A stretch of DNA of 64,000 nucleotides, from assembly GCA_017461425.1 (NCBI GenBank), contig JAFTXY010000001.1:1-64000 (forward strand). Direction: 5' to 3'. The stretch is from Candidatus Gastranaerophilales bacterium. Lineage in GTDB: Bacteria > Cyanobacteriota > Vampirovibrionia > Gastranaerophilales > Gastranaerophilaceae. Position 1 is the first letter of the stretch. Every line of letters begins with the position of its first letter. Both the position numbers and the translations under genes were made by a program. Positions 39,264 to 48,206 of this stretch are shown in pieces. The notes beneath the pieces are model-generated. The model saw only the letters and a program-made list of their open reading frames with translations. It was not told where the DNA came from and did not search any database.

Positions 39264-42200
39264 ATGCAGAATTTTTTCAAAAAAATAAACTCTACAAAAT
39301 TTTTAAAAAATATCGCTATTATTTTCTTTAGCATTCTTTTTATATTTTTTGTTTTAGCGATATTTCTTAAACATTTTTTATCTTATTCGTTAATTGAAAA
39401 TCACTTTAACAAATTAACTAATCTTACAATTGAATTTAAAAATCCCAAAACAATATTAAGCCCAAATTTAAATCTAACAACAACTGCAGATTTTATAAAT
39501 ATCTATGATACAAATAAAAAAACACAATTTGTAAAATTAGAAAACCCCAAAATAACAATCAAGCCATTAAATCTAATTTTTAAGAAAATCAACATCAAAA
39601 ACCTAAATGCTAAAAATATAGAATTTTATTTCAATAGAAATACCAAAGGACAAATCGATATCATAACCTCAATTATGAATAAGGATTGGTCATTTTTGGA
39701 AAACAAAAATTTTCATTTAACAAGATTAAATTCAAAAATCGATAAAATCAAAATAATATTCAATGATGAATATAAGATAAAATCCCAAACAAAATTAACA
39801 TTAAACAATTCAGAAATAAACATTTCAAAACGCAAAAAAAATCTTTATATAAATCAAGAAGGAACAATTGAAACAAATATATATAATAAAAAACAAATTT
39901 CAGATTTATCTATTAATATAAATTCTCATTACCCAATTGCAAATTTCAATTCCAAACATTTAGCATTAAATATTGATTTAAATAATACCAATCTTTATAT
40001 TTTTAACGATATATTCAAAAATTATATTTCAAAAGATATAAATTCAATCAATGGAACTCTTGATTTATCAATTAAATCAGCCCTTGATTCAGATAACAGT
40101 CAAAACGTTAATTTAACAATTAAAAATCCCGTTATTAAATTAAACGATAATAAAACAATAATTCCATATAAAAAACCAATCAATGCAAATATAAAATTTA
40201 ATGCAAATAAAAACACTATTTCGATTGATGAATTAAAACTTGTTTCCAATGATTTAAATATTTTTTCACAAGGCGAAATCACAAAACCTTTTTCAAAAAA
40301 ACCAAATGTTAATATAAAAACAAAAATCACAAATACGCAACTTAATAACTTTTTATATCTATTACCTGATAATTTAATTTTCTATCGTCCAAAAGGAATA
40401 CCAAGCCTTAAAAAATCAAATTTCTATGCAACCTTAAATGGTGAAATCACAACAAAAACTTTTCCTTTAGATATGAGCGGGGATTTAAAAGCATCAAACA
40501 TCTATATCCCTAATTATCCAAAACCATCAAAACAAAATGATGTCTCTGCTCGCTTCATGAAAGATAAATTAAGAATTTACACAAGAGTATACACTCCTGA
40601 TAATGAATATGTCACAGTTGATGGAATTTCAAATCTTGACGATTCCTTATATGGTAAATATTCTGTATCATCAACTCCTAAAATAGATCTTGAATTTGCT
40701 CAATTATATCTTGTCCCAATACAACAAATTATAGGTTTTAATATTGGACCTGTTCCAATTATGGATATTTCAGGATATGGAAATATCAATATAAAAACAC
40801 AAGGCACTCTTGAAGACGCACAAATTTTTGGCGAATTTAATGCTTATAATGCAAGCGCTAAAATAAATGGACTTAACGCAACATTAAAAAACGGAGATTG
40901 CAAACTTGTTTTTGATGATAGAAATTTACATTTCAAAGAAATAAAAGGAAAACTTGATGGCGCAGATTTTCTTTTGACAGGAATGAGTAATACAAAAGGA
41001 AACGCCAACTTAAATGCAGATATAAAAAATGCTTCAATGCATAATATTTTAAATATTTTTAACAACAGCATCATAACAAAACCATACATAAATCTAACTA
41101 AGAATATAGCAGCGACATCAGGAAAATTATTTGCAAATATTAATCTAAAAGGAACAATAAAAAATTGGGAAGATAAATCATTCTTAAATTCATTAACTCC
41201 ATCAGGCTCGATAAGTTTTATGGATAACAAAATTATCCTAAATAACAAATTAAAAGCACAAAATATAAAAGGTGTGGTTAATTTTGGAGAAAAATTATCA
41301 GGAGCAATTGATTTTTATATCGGAAATACAAATTTAAAAACTTCATTCATATCAAAAGATTCAATTGATAAAATTTCAAAAGGTGAAGATTTTGAAATTA
41401 AAAACGAATTACATTCTAATAAAATTAACTCATTAGATATCCTTGATGCATTAATTAATTCTGCATTATTTAATTCAAAAAGCAATATTTCAAAAGAAAA
41501 ATTGAAAGACTTAACATTTTACACAAAATTATATGTAAAATCACAAGGAAAACTTAATATTAATAATATAGCTTTAGATAATTTTACCCATGATGGTTAC
41601 ATTAGCGGATTAAACAGCTCAAGCAATCAAAATGTTAAATTTAATTCAGGAATAATTAAAATCAATAACAAAAAACTAATTTTTGATAATTTTGATACGA
41701 CAATCTTAAAAGGAAGATTGAAAATCAAAGGACATATTGATAACTTCCTATCAATAAAACCACAAGGTGATTTAAAAATAGATTTAGAAAATATCGACCT
41801 AGCAAAATTTGACAACATTATTCCAAAAACAAACTTTTCATCTAGCTATATAAAAAATGGAAATATAACATTCAAAAATAATGACATCAAATTTAATTCA
41901 ATGAGTATGAATTACGAAACAATGCCATTATTTTTCAATGCGCAAATAAAAGATATCTATTCTGCAAAAAATTTAAGTGCAGATTTTTCTGCAATATTAA
42001 ATGAAAAATCAACAGACAGTATAATAAATCCATACCTAACATATCCAATTAAAATTAAAGAAGAAATACCTATAAAAGGATATTTCAAAGGAAACTCTGA
42101 TAAATATTTAATTGATGCAATCGCTACATTTCCAATAAATTCAGATATTTATTATAGCGGCGCAAATCTTGGCGATATAAATCACAAAAGAGAATTACAA

Positions 42201-43646
42201 GCAAAAATCGAAGTTAATCAAAATATTGCCTCAGTGCATAATTTGAAATTAATCAAATTTATTACAAATCAAAATAATAAAACCAATCCAATTATAGCCT
42301 TAAAAGCTAATGGACAAGCAATAGAAAATAATGGCGAAATAAATTACAATAACTTCAAAATTTCAACAAATTCACCAATAAGCGTCAAAATTTTAAATCT
42401 AATATTCAAAAAATCTTTACTAAAACAGGGTAATTTTGAATGCGATTTAACATTGAATGGAAATATAAAAAACCCAAAACCAATTGGGAAAATCAATTTG
42501 CAAGACTTAGACATTCCTTTATATGATATTCAAATCAGAAACATAGATATAGATATTTTAGATAAAATTATTAACGCAAAAATCTTTGCTAAAAATAAGC
42601 AAAGCGATGTAAAAGTATCTCTAAAAGCACAAAATGATTTTAATTTACCTTATATAATAGATAATTTAAATATAACATCTAATAATCTAGATATTTTAGA
42701 CTTTTTATCTCTAACTTATCCACAAACACAAAAAACAGATATAAATAAAAAACAAGATATTATTATTAAACCACAAGATATTATTATTAAAAATGGTAGT
42801 TTTAATTTTAAAGACGTCCAATACGAAAATATAATTGCAAAAAATCTTATAGGACATTTTAATTATAGTGACAATTTATTCAAATTAAGCAATACAAACA
42901 TCGATATTGCTGATGGAAAATTATTCGTTAAAGGAGATTATAATTTAACATCAACAAAACTAAACCTAGATGCAAAAATGGAAAATTGCGATTCAAACAT
43001 TCTAACAAAAGATTTCTTAAAATTACCTGACCAAATTTTTGGAAAAATGAATGGCTCAGTTAAACTTCAAGCAAAAAATATAAATACTCCGCAAGGAATA
43101 AAAAATGTTAAATCTGATGTAACTTTTGCTATAAATAATGGAAAAATGCCAAAACTTGGCTCATTGGAATCATTATTAAGAGCAGGAAACTTAATCAAAA
43201 ATGGATTATTGGGGTTATCTTTGAATAACATAATACAAATTCTAACACCATATAAAACAGGGGAATTTGAAAAAATTTCAGGCACATTATCTATAAACAA
43301 AGGCGAAATAGATAATATAGAAATTATGTCACAAGGAAAAAATTTAAGTTTATATTTAAATGGTTCATACAGCATTTTAGAAAACTTTGCAGATATTGAT
43401 ATTTACGGAAAACTATCACAAAATATCTCAAACGCATTAGGCGCTGTTGGCAATGCTTCAATAAATCAAATCATACAATCATTAACCTCGAACAAAAATA
43501 AATCAGCAAAAGATAAAGAACTTTTATCAAAATTAAATAAAATTCCGCCAATAGAAATCGAAAATCCTGAACCAAGATTTTTTAAATCTAAAGTCCTTGG
43601 TGATATCAACAAAGATAATTATATAAAAAGCTTTAGTTGGGAATAA
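39264..43646 (+). CDS. Giant AsmA/TamB-like envelope protein (second paralogue)
   Basis: A 1460-residue protein with one N-terminal membrane anchor (IAIIFFSILFIFFVLAIFLK) and a very long periplasmic beta-rich region made of repeated strands with Asn/Lys/Ile bias. An AsmA-like domain occupies the last ~250 residues: KLGSLESLLRAGNLIKNG, ISGTLSINKGEI, SLYLNGSYSILENFADIDIYG, and a C-terminal IKSFSWE. The paralogue at 31986-35255 has the same order and ends in YFKWNLKE. A bridge between inner and outer membrane for lipid movement is the family-level expectation. TATAAT at 39252-39257 abuts the ATG at 39258 and lies six bases before the ATG at 39264; with no Shine-Dalgarno site the message may be leaderless. 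The earlier ATG adds two residues. Confidence 0.75.
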   Translation: MQNFFKKINSTKFLKNIAIIFFSILFIFFVLAIFLKHFLSYSLIENHFNKLTNLTIEFKNPKTILSPNLNLTTTADFINIYDTNKKTQFVKLENPKITIKPLNLIFKKINIKNLNAKNIEFYFNRNTKGQIDIITSIMNKDWSFLENKNFHLTRLNSKIDKIKIIFNDEYKIKSQTKLTLNNSEINISKRKKNLYINQEGTIETNIYNKKQISDLSININSHYPIANFNSKHLALNIDLNNTNLYIFNDIFKNYISKDINSINGTLDLSIKSALDSDNSQNVNLTIKNPVIKLNDNKTIIPYKKPINANIKFNANKNTISIDELKLVSNDLNIFSQGEITKPFSKKPNVNIKTKITNTQLNNFLYLLPDNLIFYRPKGIPSLKKSNFYATLNGEITTKTFPLDMSGDLKASNIYIPNYPKPSKQNDVSARFMKDKLRIYTRVYTPDNEYVTVDGISNLDDSLYGKYSVSSTPKIDLEFAQLYLVPIQQIIGFNIGPVPIMDISGYGNINIKTQGTLEDAQIFGEFNAYNASAKINGLNATLKNGDCKLVFDDRNLHFKEIKGKLDGADFLLTGMSNTKGNANLNADIKNASMHNILNIFNNSIITKPYINLTKNIAATSGKLFANINLKGTIKNWEDKSFLNSLTPSGSISFMDNKIILNNKLKAQNIKGVVNFGEKLSGAIDFYIGNTNLKTSFISKDSIDKISKGEDFEIKNELHSNKINSLDILDALINSALFNSKSNISKEKLKDLTFYTKLYVKSQGKLNINNIALDNFTHDGYISGLNSSSNQNVKFNSGIIKINNKKLIFDNFDTTILKGRLKIKGHIDNFLSIKPQGDLKIDLENIDLAKFDNIIPKTNFSSSYIKNGNITFKNNDIKFNSMSMNYETMPLFFNAQIKDIYSAKNLSADFSAILNEKSTDSIINPYLTYPIKIKEEIPIKGYFKGNSDKYLIDAIATFPINSDIYYSGANLGDINHKRELQAKIEVNQNIASVHNLKLIKFITNQNNKTNPIIALKANGQAIENNGEINYNNFKISTNSPISVKILNLIFKKSLLKQGNFECDLTLNGNIKNPKPIGKINLQDLDIPLYDIQIRNIDIDILDKIINAKIFAKNKQSDVKVSLKAQNDFNLPYIIDNLNITSNNLDILDFLSLTYPQTQKTDINKKQDIIIKPQDIIIKNGSFNFKDVQYENIIAKNLIGHFNYSDNLFKLSNTNIDIADGKLFVKGDYNLTSTKLNLDAKMENCDSNILTKDFLKLPDQIFGKMNGSVKLQAKNINTPQGIKNVKSDVTFAINNGKMPKLGSLESLLRAGNLIKNGLLGLSLNNIIQILTPYKTGEFEKISGTLSINKGEIDNIEIMSQGKNLSLYLNGSYSILENFADIDIYGKLSQNISNALGAVGNASINQIIQSLTSNKNKSAKDKELLSKLNKIPPIEIENPEPRFFKSKVLGDINKDNYIKSFSWE

Positions 43647-43647
43647 A

Positions 43648-43677
43648 AAAAGAGCCTTTTTCAAAAAAGGCTCTTTT
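43648..43677. terminator. Bidirectional terminator
   Basis: A 14-bp stem (AAAAGAGCCTTTTT with AAAAAGGCTCTTTT) has almost no loop and lies between the convergent giant AsmA-like gene and tpiA. A-rich and T-rich flanks on both sides let it work in both directions. Confidence 0.9.
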
Positions 43678-43692
43678 AATTATATATTTAAA

Positions 43693-44463
43693 TTACATAG
43701 CACCTTTGATAAGGTCAACAAAACTATCAGCTTGTAATGAAGCACCACCGATTAAGCCACCGTCGATTTCTGGTTGTGCCATTTGCTCAACAATTGTTGA
43801 AGGTTTAACAGAACCACCATAAAGAATTCTGATTGCATCAGCAACATCTGCAGAATATAATTTAGCAACAACTTTTCTGATTTCACCAATGGTTCTATTT
43901 GCTTCAACAGCATCACAAGATTTTCCTGTACCAATTGCCCAAATTGGTTCATATGCAATAACTGATTTTTTAACATCGTCAGCAGATATACCTTTTAGAG
44001 CTTTTGTAATTTGTTCTTCTAAGTGAGCATCTGTAACACCTGCTTCTCTTTGTTCTAAAGTTTCACCACAACAAATAATTGGGATTAATCCTTTTTCTAA
44101 AATTGCCACTGCTTTTTGGTTGATAAATTCATCGGTTTCACCAAACATTTGACGGCGTTCAGAGTGACCAATGATTACAAATTTTACATTGAAATCTGCT
44201 AACATATCTAATGAAACTTCACCAGTATATGCGCCAGATGGGTTTGGATTAACATTTTGTGCACTAAGTGCAATTTTTGGTTCATTTTTAATTAAATCAT
44301 AAACTTGCCATAATGCGGTATAAGTTGGAGCTACAACAACTTCAGGCATTTTTGATGCATCAAGTTGGCTTACACCATACATAATTCCGTCAATTAATTC
44401 TTTAGCTTGCGCTTTATTGTTGTGCATTTTCCAGTTTCCAGCAATAATAGGTCTTCTTGCCAT
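43693..44463 (-). CDS. tpiA: TpiA, triosephosphate isomerase
   Basis: A 256-residue glycolytic enzyme interconverting dihydroxyacetone phosphate and glyceraldehyde-3-phosphate. The TIM-barrel signatures are intact: GNWKMHN at the N-terminus (catalytic Lys), the catalytic His stretch VIIGHSERR at ~96-104, the catalytic Glu in VIAYEPIWAIGTGKSC at ~167, and the phosphate-binding GGSVKPS and DGGLIGGASL at the end. GGAG eight bases before the ATG supports the start. It follows the sigma-factor gene by 69 bases on the same strand. Confidence 0.98.
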   Translation of the reverse strand: MARRPIIAGNWKMHNNKAQAKELIDGIMYGVSQLDASKMPEVVVAPTYTALWQVYDLIKNEPKIALSAQNVNPNPSGAYTGEVSLDMLADFNVKFVIIGHSERRQMFGETDEFINQKAVAILEKGLIPIICCGETLEQREAGVTDAHLEEQITKALKGISADDVKKSVIAYEPIWAIGTGKSCDAVEANRTIGEIRKVVAKLYSADVADAIRILYGGSVKPSTIVEQMAQPEIDGGLIGGASLQADSFVDLIKGAM

Positions 44464-44532
44464 ATTAATAACTCCTTTAATTTATTCTTACAGGAGTAAT
44501 TTTAACACAAAATAAAGTTAAAAAATTAAAAT

Positions 44533-45357
44533 TTAAACAATTGTTTTATTTAATCTTTCAGATCTATTAACAGAAAGTATGTTTCTTAATTTCATAATAG
44601 CTTGAGCATGAAGTTGACAAACTCTTGATTCAGATACATTTATCGCTTCACCAATTTCTTTAAGAGTCATATTTTCATGATAATAGAATACTAATAATGT
44701 TCTCTCTCTTTCAGGAAGTTTTTTAAGAGCTTGTTCTAATTCTTTTTTTGCATCTGTTTTTTCAATTTCTTCTTCTGGTTTAGATGAATTTTCATCTTCA
44801 ATAGTATCTATAATTTCAACACTATCATCACCAGTACCTTTTTTATCATAAATTGAATTAATTGTTACATCACAAGAAATTATCTCAACAACTTTTTCTT
44901 CAGGAATTTCCATTACTTCTGCAATTTCACGAGTTGTTGGAGCTCTTCCAATTTGCTGTTTTAGTCTTTCAGTTGCTATTTTAACTTCTTTTATTTTACG
45001 ACGCAAAGTTCTTGGAAGCCAATCAGAAGAACGAATTCTATCTATAATAGAACCTCTTATTCTCATAAGTGCATATGATTCAAATTTTGCACCTTTGCTT
45101 GGATGGTATTTTTCAATTGCATCAATTAAGCCTTCAATACCAAAAGAAACAATATCTTCAAATGAAAAACTTGGAGGTAAATTAACTTTTACCCTTCCAA
45201 CAACATAACGTGCAAGATAAATATATTGTACAATTAATTTATCTCTTACTTTTTTATTTGTCCTATCTTCCAGATATTGTTGCCATAGCTCACATAATTC
45301 TTCGTCTGAAAGTTTTGCTATTTTTTTATATGAATCAATGTCTGCTGTCTGACTCAT
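44533..45357 (-). CDS. FliA/WhiG-family (sigma-28 type) RNA polymerase sigma factor
   Basis: A 274-residue group 3 sigma factor. Region 2 includes FEDIVSFGIEGLIDAIEKYHPSKG and FESYALMRIRGSIIDRIRSSDWLPRTLRRK; the DWLPR-R-R segment is the FliA/WhiG hallmark. Region 3 lies at ~110-165. Region 4 ends with LPERERTLLVFYYHENMTLKEIGEAINVSESRVCQLHAQAI, the -35-binding helix-turn-helix. In motile bacteria this type drives late flagellar genes; in others it runs stress or developmental regulons. No flagellar or anti-sigma (flgM) gene is in the window, so the regulon is open. A 20-residue acidic linker joins regions 3 and 4. Confidence 0.9.
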   Translation of the reverse strand: MSQTADIDSYKKIAKLSDEELCELWQQYLEDRTNKKVRDKLIVQYIYLARYVVGRVKVNLPPSFSFEDIVSFGIEGLIDAIEKYHPSKGAKFESYALMRIRGSIIDRIRSSDWLPRTLRRKIKEVKIATERLKQQIGRAPTTREIAEVMEIPEEKVVEIISCDVTINSIYDKKGTGDDSVEIIDTIEDENSSKPEEEIEKTDAKKELEQALKKLPERERTLLVFYYHENMTLKEIGEAINVSESRVCQLHAQAIMKLRNILSVNRSERLNKTIV

Positions 45358-45414
45358 TTTATTTTCTTGTATTCCCCAATGTGTCGTAGTTTGTAATTTA
45401 TACTAAGTATTGTC

Positions 45415-45434
45415 TAAAAAAAACGCATTTGCGT
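45415..45434 (-). terminator. Terminator of the exported coiled-coil gene
   Basis: Read on the minus strand, ACGCA-AA-TGCGT is followed by eight or more T. It lies 24 bases after the stop of the gene at 45458 and upstream of the sigma-factor gene. The stem is only 5 bp, but the T run is strong. Confidence 0.6.
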
Positions 45435-45457
45435 CATCATCTAAATACATGAATGCA

Positions 45458-45865
45458 CTACTGTGCGGTTTGAAGATTTTTATTAATCATTTTTTTAGAC
45501 TTTTCAACATTTTTCATTTTTTTGTTGATTTCTTTCATTTCAGCTTTTAATGCTTTGCAGTTAGCAATAACTTTTGCTTTTTCGTTTAAAGCTTCATTAT
45601 ATTTAGCGCTAACAACAGCTAATTCTTGTCTTAATTCAACTTGAGCATCATCAAGGTTTGTTAAAGCTGAATTAAATTTTTGTTCTTTAATTGATGTTTT
45701 ATAAACTGAATTAACATTTTGTGTGTTTTGAGTTGTACTTGTTTTAATTGCTGGAGCAAGTTTTACTTCTGTTGCTTTATCCATAGAATCAAAAACTGTA
45801 TCCATTGCGTATGCGGCTTGCAAGCTAATCATCAAAGCAGCAGTATATATAAAAAACTTTTTCAT
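45458..45865 (-). CDS. Small exported coiled-coil protein, function unknown
   Basis: A 135-residue protein. The ATG at 45865 has GGAGA six bases upstream and starts a clean signal peptide (MKKFFIYTAALMISLQAAYA). The mature protein is Lys/Glu/Ala-rich. From about residue 65 to the end it forms a continuous coiled coil (heptads through AKVIANCKALKAEMKEINKK), with one Cys that could cross-link dimers. A periplasmic or outer-membrane-attached structural role is possible, but the family is not recognised. It is upstream of the sigma-factor gene, with a terminator between. Confidence 0.65.
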   Translation of the reverse strand: MKKFFIYTAALMISLQAAYAMDTVFDSMDKATEVKLAPAIKTSTTQNTQNVNSVYKTSIKEQKFNSALTNLDDAQVELRQELAVVSAKYNEALNEKAKVIANCKALKAEMKEINKKMKNVEKSKKMINKNLQTAQ

Positions 45866-45986
45866 TATTAATCTCCATAAACAAATTATTCTATCTATAA
45901 TAATTTTACTTAAGCAAATTATCTCCGTCAAACGATATTGAAATAATTACTCTTTTTATTTGATATGTTTTATGTATAATTTTTTT

Positions 45987-46832
45987 ATGGATAAAACATA
46001 TTTAATAGCATTACTATTATCTACTCTTGCCGGATTATCAACTGTTCTTGGCGGTTTTGTGACGTTTTTTATCAAAAAAAATTCACTAAAATTCTTATCT
46101 TTTGGACTAGGATTATCTGCAGGAGTTATGTTATTCATTTCTTTAGTTGACCTATACCCTCACGCAAATGAAATTATAGAAAAACAATTTGGCGAAAATT
46201 TTGCTTGGTTAACTATTTTATTTTTTGCAATTGGTATTTTAACAGCAATCCTTATCGACTATTTCATTCCAGACCATATTCAAGCGCAAATGTTTACAAA
46301 ACAAATTGGCGCAAATGAACAGCATATTGATAGTACCGACTGTATTGAAAATGAAAATGCGGTTATATCAATTGGAAAAATTAAAAAAGCAGGTATTTTA
46401 ACAGCAATCGTTGTAGCAGTTCATAATTTACCAGAAGGCTTGGCGACATTTTTTCTTACAACACAAAATGTCATGCTTGGTTTAGGTATAGTTATTGCAA
46501 TTGCAATTCATAATATCCCAGAGGGTATGGCTATTTCAATTCCTGTTTATCAGGCAACTCATTCAAAAAGAAAAGCTTTTCTGTACTCATTTTTATCAGG
46601 AATGGCAGAACCAATTGGTGGTATAATTGGATTTATCACAATAAAAACCTTATTCCCAAATCTTTGCACTGGTTTATTATTTGCAATAGTTGCTGGAATT
46701 ATGACATACATTTCCCTTGATACATTATTGCCATTATCAAAAGATTATGATACAGGACATTATTCTATTAGTGGAGTTGTTTTAGGTTTATTATTAATGG
46801 GATTTGCTCTTAGTATTTTACATGTTCATTAA
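45987..46832 (+). CDS. zupT: ZIP-family divalent metal transporter (ZupT-like)
   Basis: A 281-residue inner-membrane protein of the ZIP family, importing Zn2+ and often Fe2+ or Mn2+. About eight hydrophobic helices flank a His-containing cytoplasmic loop (~95-120). The two metal-site helices are explicit: VAVHNLPEGLATFF (~145) and IAIHNIPEGMAISIPVY (~175), each with the H-N-x-P-E-G signature, and SGMAEPIGG follows. The ATG at 45987 is chosen because the preceding nine codons contain the TATAAT (45975-45980). With no Shine-Dalgarno site and a -10 box six bases away, the message may be leaderless. The 3' end overlaps the convergent HNH gene by four bases. Confidence 0.9.
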   Translation: MDKTYLIALLLSTLAGLSTVLGGFVTFFIKKNSLKFLSFGLGLSAGVMLFISLVDLYPHANEIIEKQFGENFAWLTILFFAIGILTAILIDYFIPDHIQAQMFTKQIGANEQHIDSTDCIENENAVISIGKIKKAGILTAIVVAVHNLPEGLATFFLTTQNVMLGLGIVIAIAIHNIPEGMAISIPVYQATHSKRKAFLYSFLSGMAEPIGGIIGFITIKTLFPNLCTGLLFAIVAGIMTYISLDTLLPLSKDYDTGHYSISGVVLGLLLMGFALSILHVH

Positions 46833-47875
46833 TTTTTCTTTTTATATTTTGCCCATCTTTCATCAAACTCACGTACCATAAAAATAGCATCTTCTTGTGA
46901 ATATTTATAGCTAGACAAACTTATCAATATTCTTCCGTGTGATTCATCAAAAAGCTTTTGTTTTATTTTATACGGATATGTTTCATTGCCTTGCATAGAA
47001 CCATTATGTATTTGTTCTATAACGCAATCAATATAGTTTTGAATATATTGAGGAATCTTTGGATGTCTTTTAATATAATCGACTAATGGCATATTTTCTC
47101 TATATCTATTTCCACTAGCGCAAGTCAATAAAAAATTACCAATAGAATTAACACCGCCCAATGAAGCAGGAGTTATATGTTCTATTGTTCCTGTTGAAGC
47201 AATAAATAATCTTCTTGTAATTTCTGTTTGTGTTCTTTTTGAATATTTAACAATAAACGCATTTCTACTACTTTCAGAAGTAGGCAAAAACAAGGCTTTG
47301 TTTTTTATTTCAGCAAAAATTTCTTTTTCATTTTCTTTTGGAATAATCCCCTCTAGAGAATTTAAGAATATTTTTCGCTTGAAAAAATCTCTTTCATTAT
47401 CAGAAATAATTATTTGACGGCATTTTGTAGTTTTAGCTCTTAATTCTAAAGCTGTCTTAGTACATAATTTATGAGTTAATAAATCAACTTCATCCAAAAC
47501 CTCTAGTTCTTCTAATTTTAATTTCATAAGAGCATTTGTTCTAATCATCTCAAGACAATTTTTTAAATTATCATCTGGATTTATTTGAACAAAATCTTTA
47601 AAGATTGCATATATTTGTTTTTCTGTAGGCAAAAAATTATCATAATACATACTCAATAATTCAAATGCTTCATGTGCAACCTTGCATTTTGATAATTTTT
47701 TTTCAAAATCTTTTATTCCATCACTTGAAATAATTTTGATTCCACGATAAGGACAAACAATGTTTTTTAGTTTGCGCAAAGGTTTTCCAGCAGAGGTGCT
47801 ACCCTCGTATGGTATATCATAGTAATATTTCAAATAATCTTGTGGAGATATTTTTTTATTCTTACTTAATGGCAT
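46829..47875 (-). CDS. HNH-domain protein (putative nuclease)
   Basis: A 348-residue protein. The C-terminal third has an HNH-type signature, IEHITPASLGGVNSIGNFLL at ~231-250 followed by CASGNRYRENMPL, which matches the E-H-x-x-P-x-S-x-GG-x-N...N-R pattern of HNH endonucleases. An N-terminal CPYRG at ~41 resembles a zinc knuckle that has lost its second Cys. The middle is helical. AAGGCG before the ATG supports the start. It lies between zupT and tRNA-Val at the edge of the accessory region. A defence or homing role is possible but unsupported. Nuclease activity is inferred from the motif. Confidence 0.65.
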   Translation of the reverse strand: MPLSKNKKISPQDYLKYYYDIPYEGSTSAGKPLRKLKNIVCPYRGIKIISSDGIKDFEKKLSKCKVAHEAFELLSMYYDNFLPTEKQIYAIFKDFVQINPDDNLKNCLEMIRTNALMKLKLEELEVLDEVDLLTHKLCTKTALELRAKTTKCRQIIISDNERDFFKRKIFLNSLEGIIPKENEKEIFAEIKNKALFLPTSESSRNAFIVKYSKRTQTEITRRLFIASTGTIEHITPASLGGVNSIGNFLLTCASGNRYRENMPLVDYIKRHPKIPQYIQNYIDCVIEQIHNGSMQGNETYPYKIKQKLFDESHGRILISLSSYKYSQEDAIFMVREFDERWAKYKKKN

Positions 47876-47934
47876 ATTCGCCTTAAAAATGCTATTCTAT
47901 ACACATGATAGCAAATTAAATCACCTTTCGCAAT

Positions 47935-47964
47935 AAAAAACCACTCATGCAAGAGTGGTTTTTT
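47935..47964 (-). terminator. Terminator after tRNA-Val
   Basis: A 12-bp stem AAAAAACCACTC/GAGTGGTTTTTT with a six-base loop immediately follows the encoded CCA of tRNA-Val on the minus strand and ends in T. Confidence 0.9.
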
Positions 47965-48039
47965 GGTGGGCGATGCGGGACTTGAACCCACGACCCCCAC
48001 AATGTCAATGTGATGCGCTACCAACTGCGCTAATCGCCC
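47964..48039 (-). tRNA. tRNA-Val(GAC)
   Basis: On the minus strand the acceptor stem is GGGCGAT (from 48039) with ATCGCCC, followed by A and an encoded CCA ending at 47964. The anticodon stem TCACA/TGTGG holds loop TTGACAT, giving anticodon GAC. The D-arm (GCGCAGTTGGTAGCGC) and T-arm (GTGGGTTCAAGTCCCGC) are normal. Confidence 0.97.
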
Positions 48040-48089
48040 ATAGATGCATTATATAATAAAATGACAATTTTTCCAAAATAATACAAAAT

Positions 48090-48118
48090 AAAACCCAGTG
48101 ATTTAATCACTGGGTTTT
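48090..48118 (-). terminator. tRNA-style terminator without a tRNA
   Basis: A 12-bp stem AAAACCCAGTGA/TCACTGGGTTTT with a five-base loop. The sequence before it on the minus strand is CCACCAT, exactly as after tRNA-Ile at 62688, but no tRNA precedes it here. It is either the tail displaced from a tRNA by integration or the end of an unrecognised RNA. Confidence 0.7.
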
Positions 48119-48125
48119 ATGGTGG
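48109..48125. repeat. Left copy of 17-bp flanking direct repeat (attachment-site candidate)
   Basis: ACTGGGTTTTATGGTGG occurs here and again at 62677-62693, where it covers the CCA end of tRNA-Ile and the start of its terminator. The two copies are perfect, in the same orientation and 14.6 kb apart, enclosing both recombinase genes. The alternative is that both are members of one tRNA-terminator sequence family. Confidence 0.5.
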
Positions 48126-48184
48126 TAGCCGCTGTGGAGTTTGCTTCTGCCTTTCCAGATTTCTGAAGCATAAAAACACGGAAG

Positions 48185-48206
48185 TAACAGTGAATTAACA
48201 GTGAAT
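48185..48206. repeat. Tandem 11-bp repeat
   Basis: TAACAGTGAAT occurs twice back to back without mismatch, 60 bases inside the left 17-bp repeat. Short direct repeats beside an attachment core are typical arm-type integrase sites. That role is inferred from position. Confidence 0.5.

Noticed and set aside
48119-48166. Micro-ORF MVVAAVEFASAFPDF on the plus strand
   Set aside because: It is only 15 codons with no ribosome-binding site, and its start lies inside the terminator/CCA repeat. Coding is unlikely.
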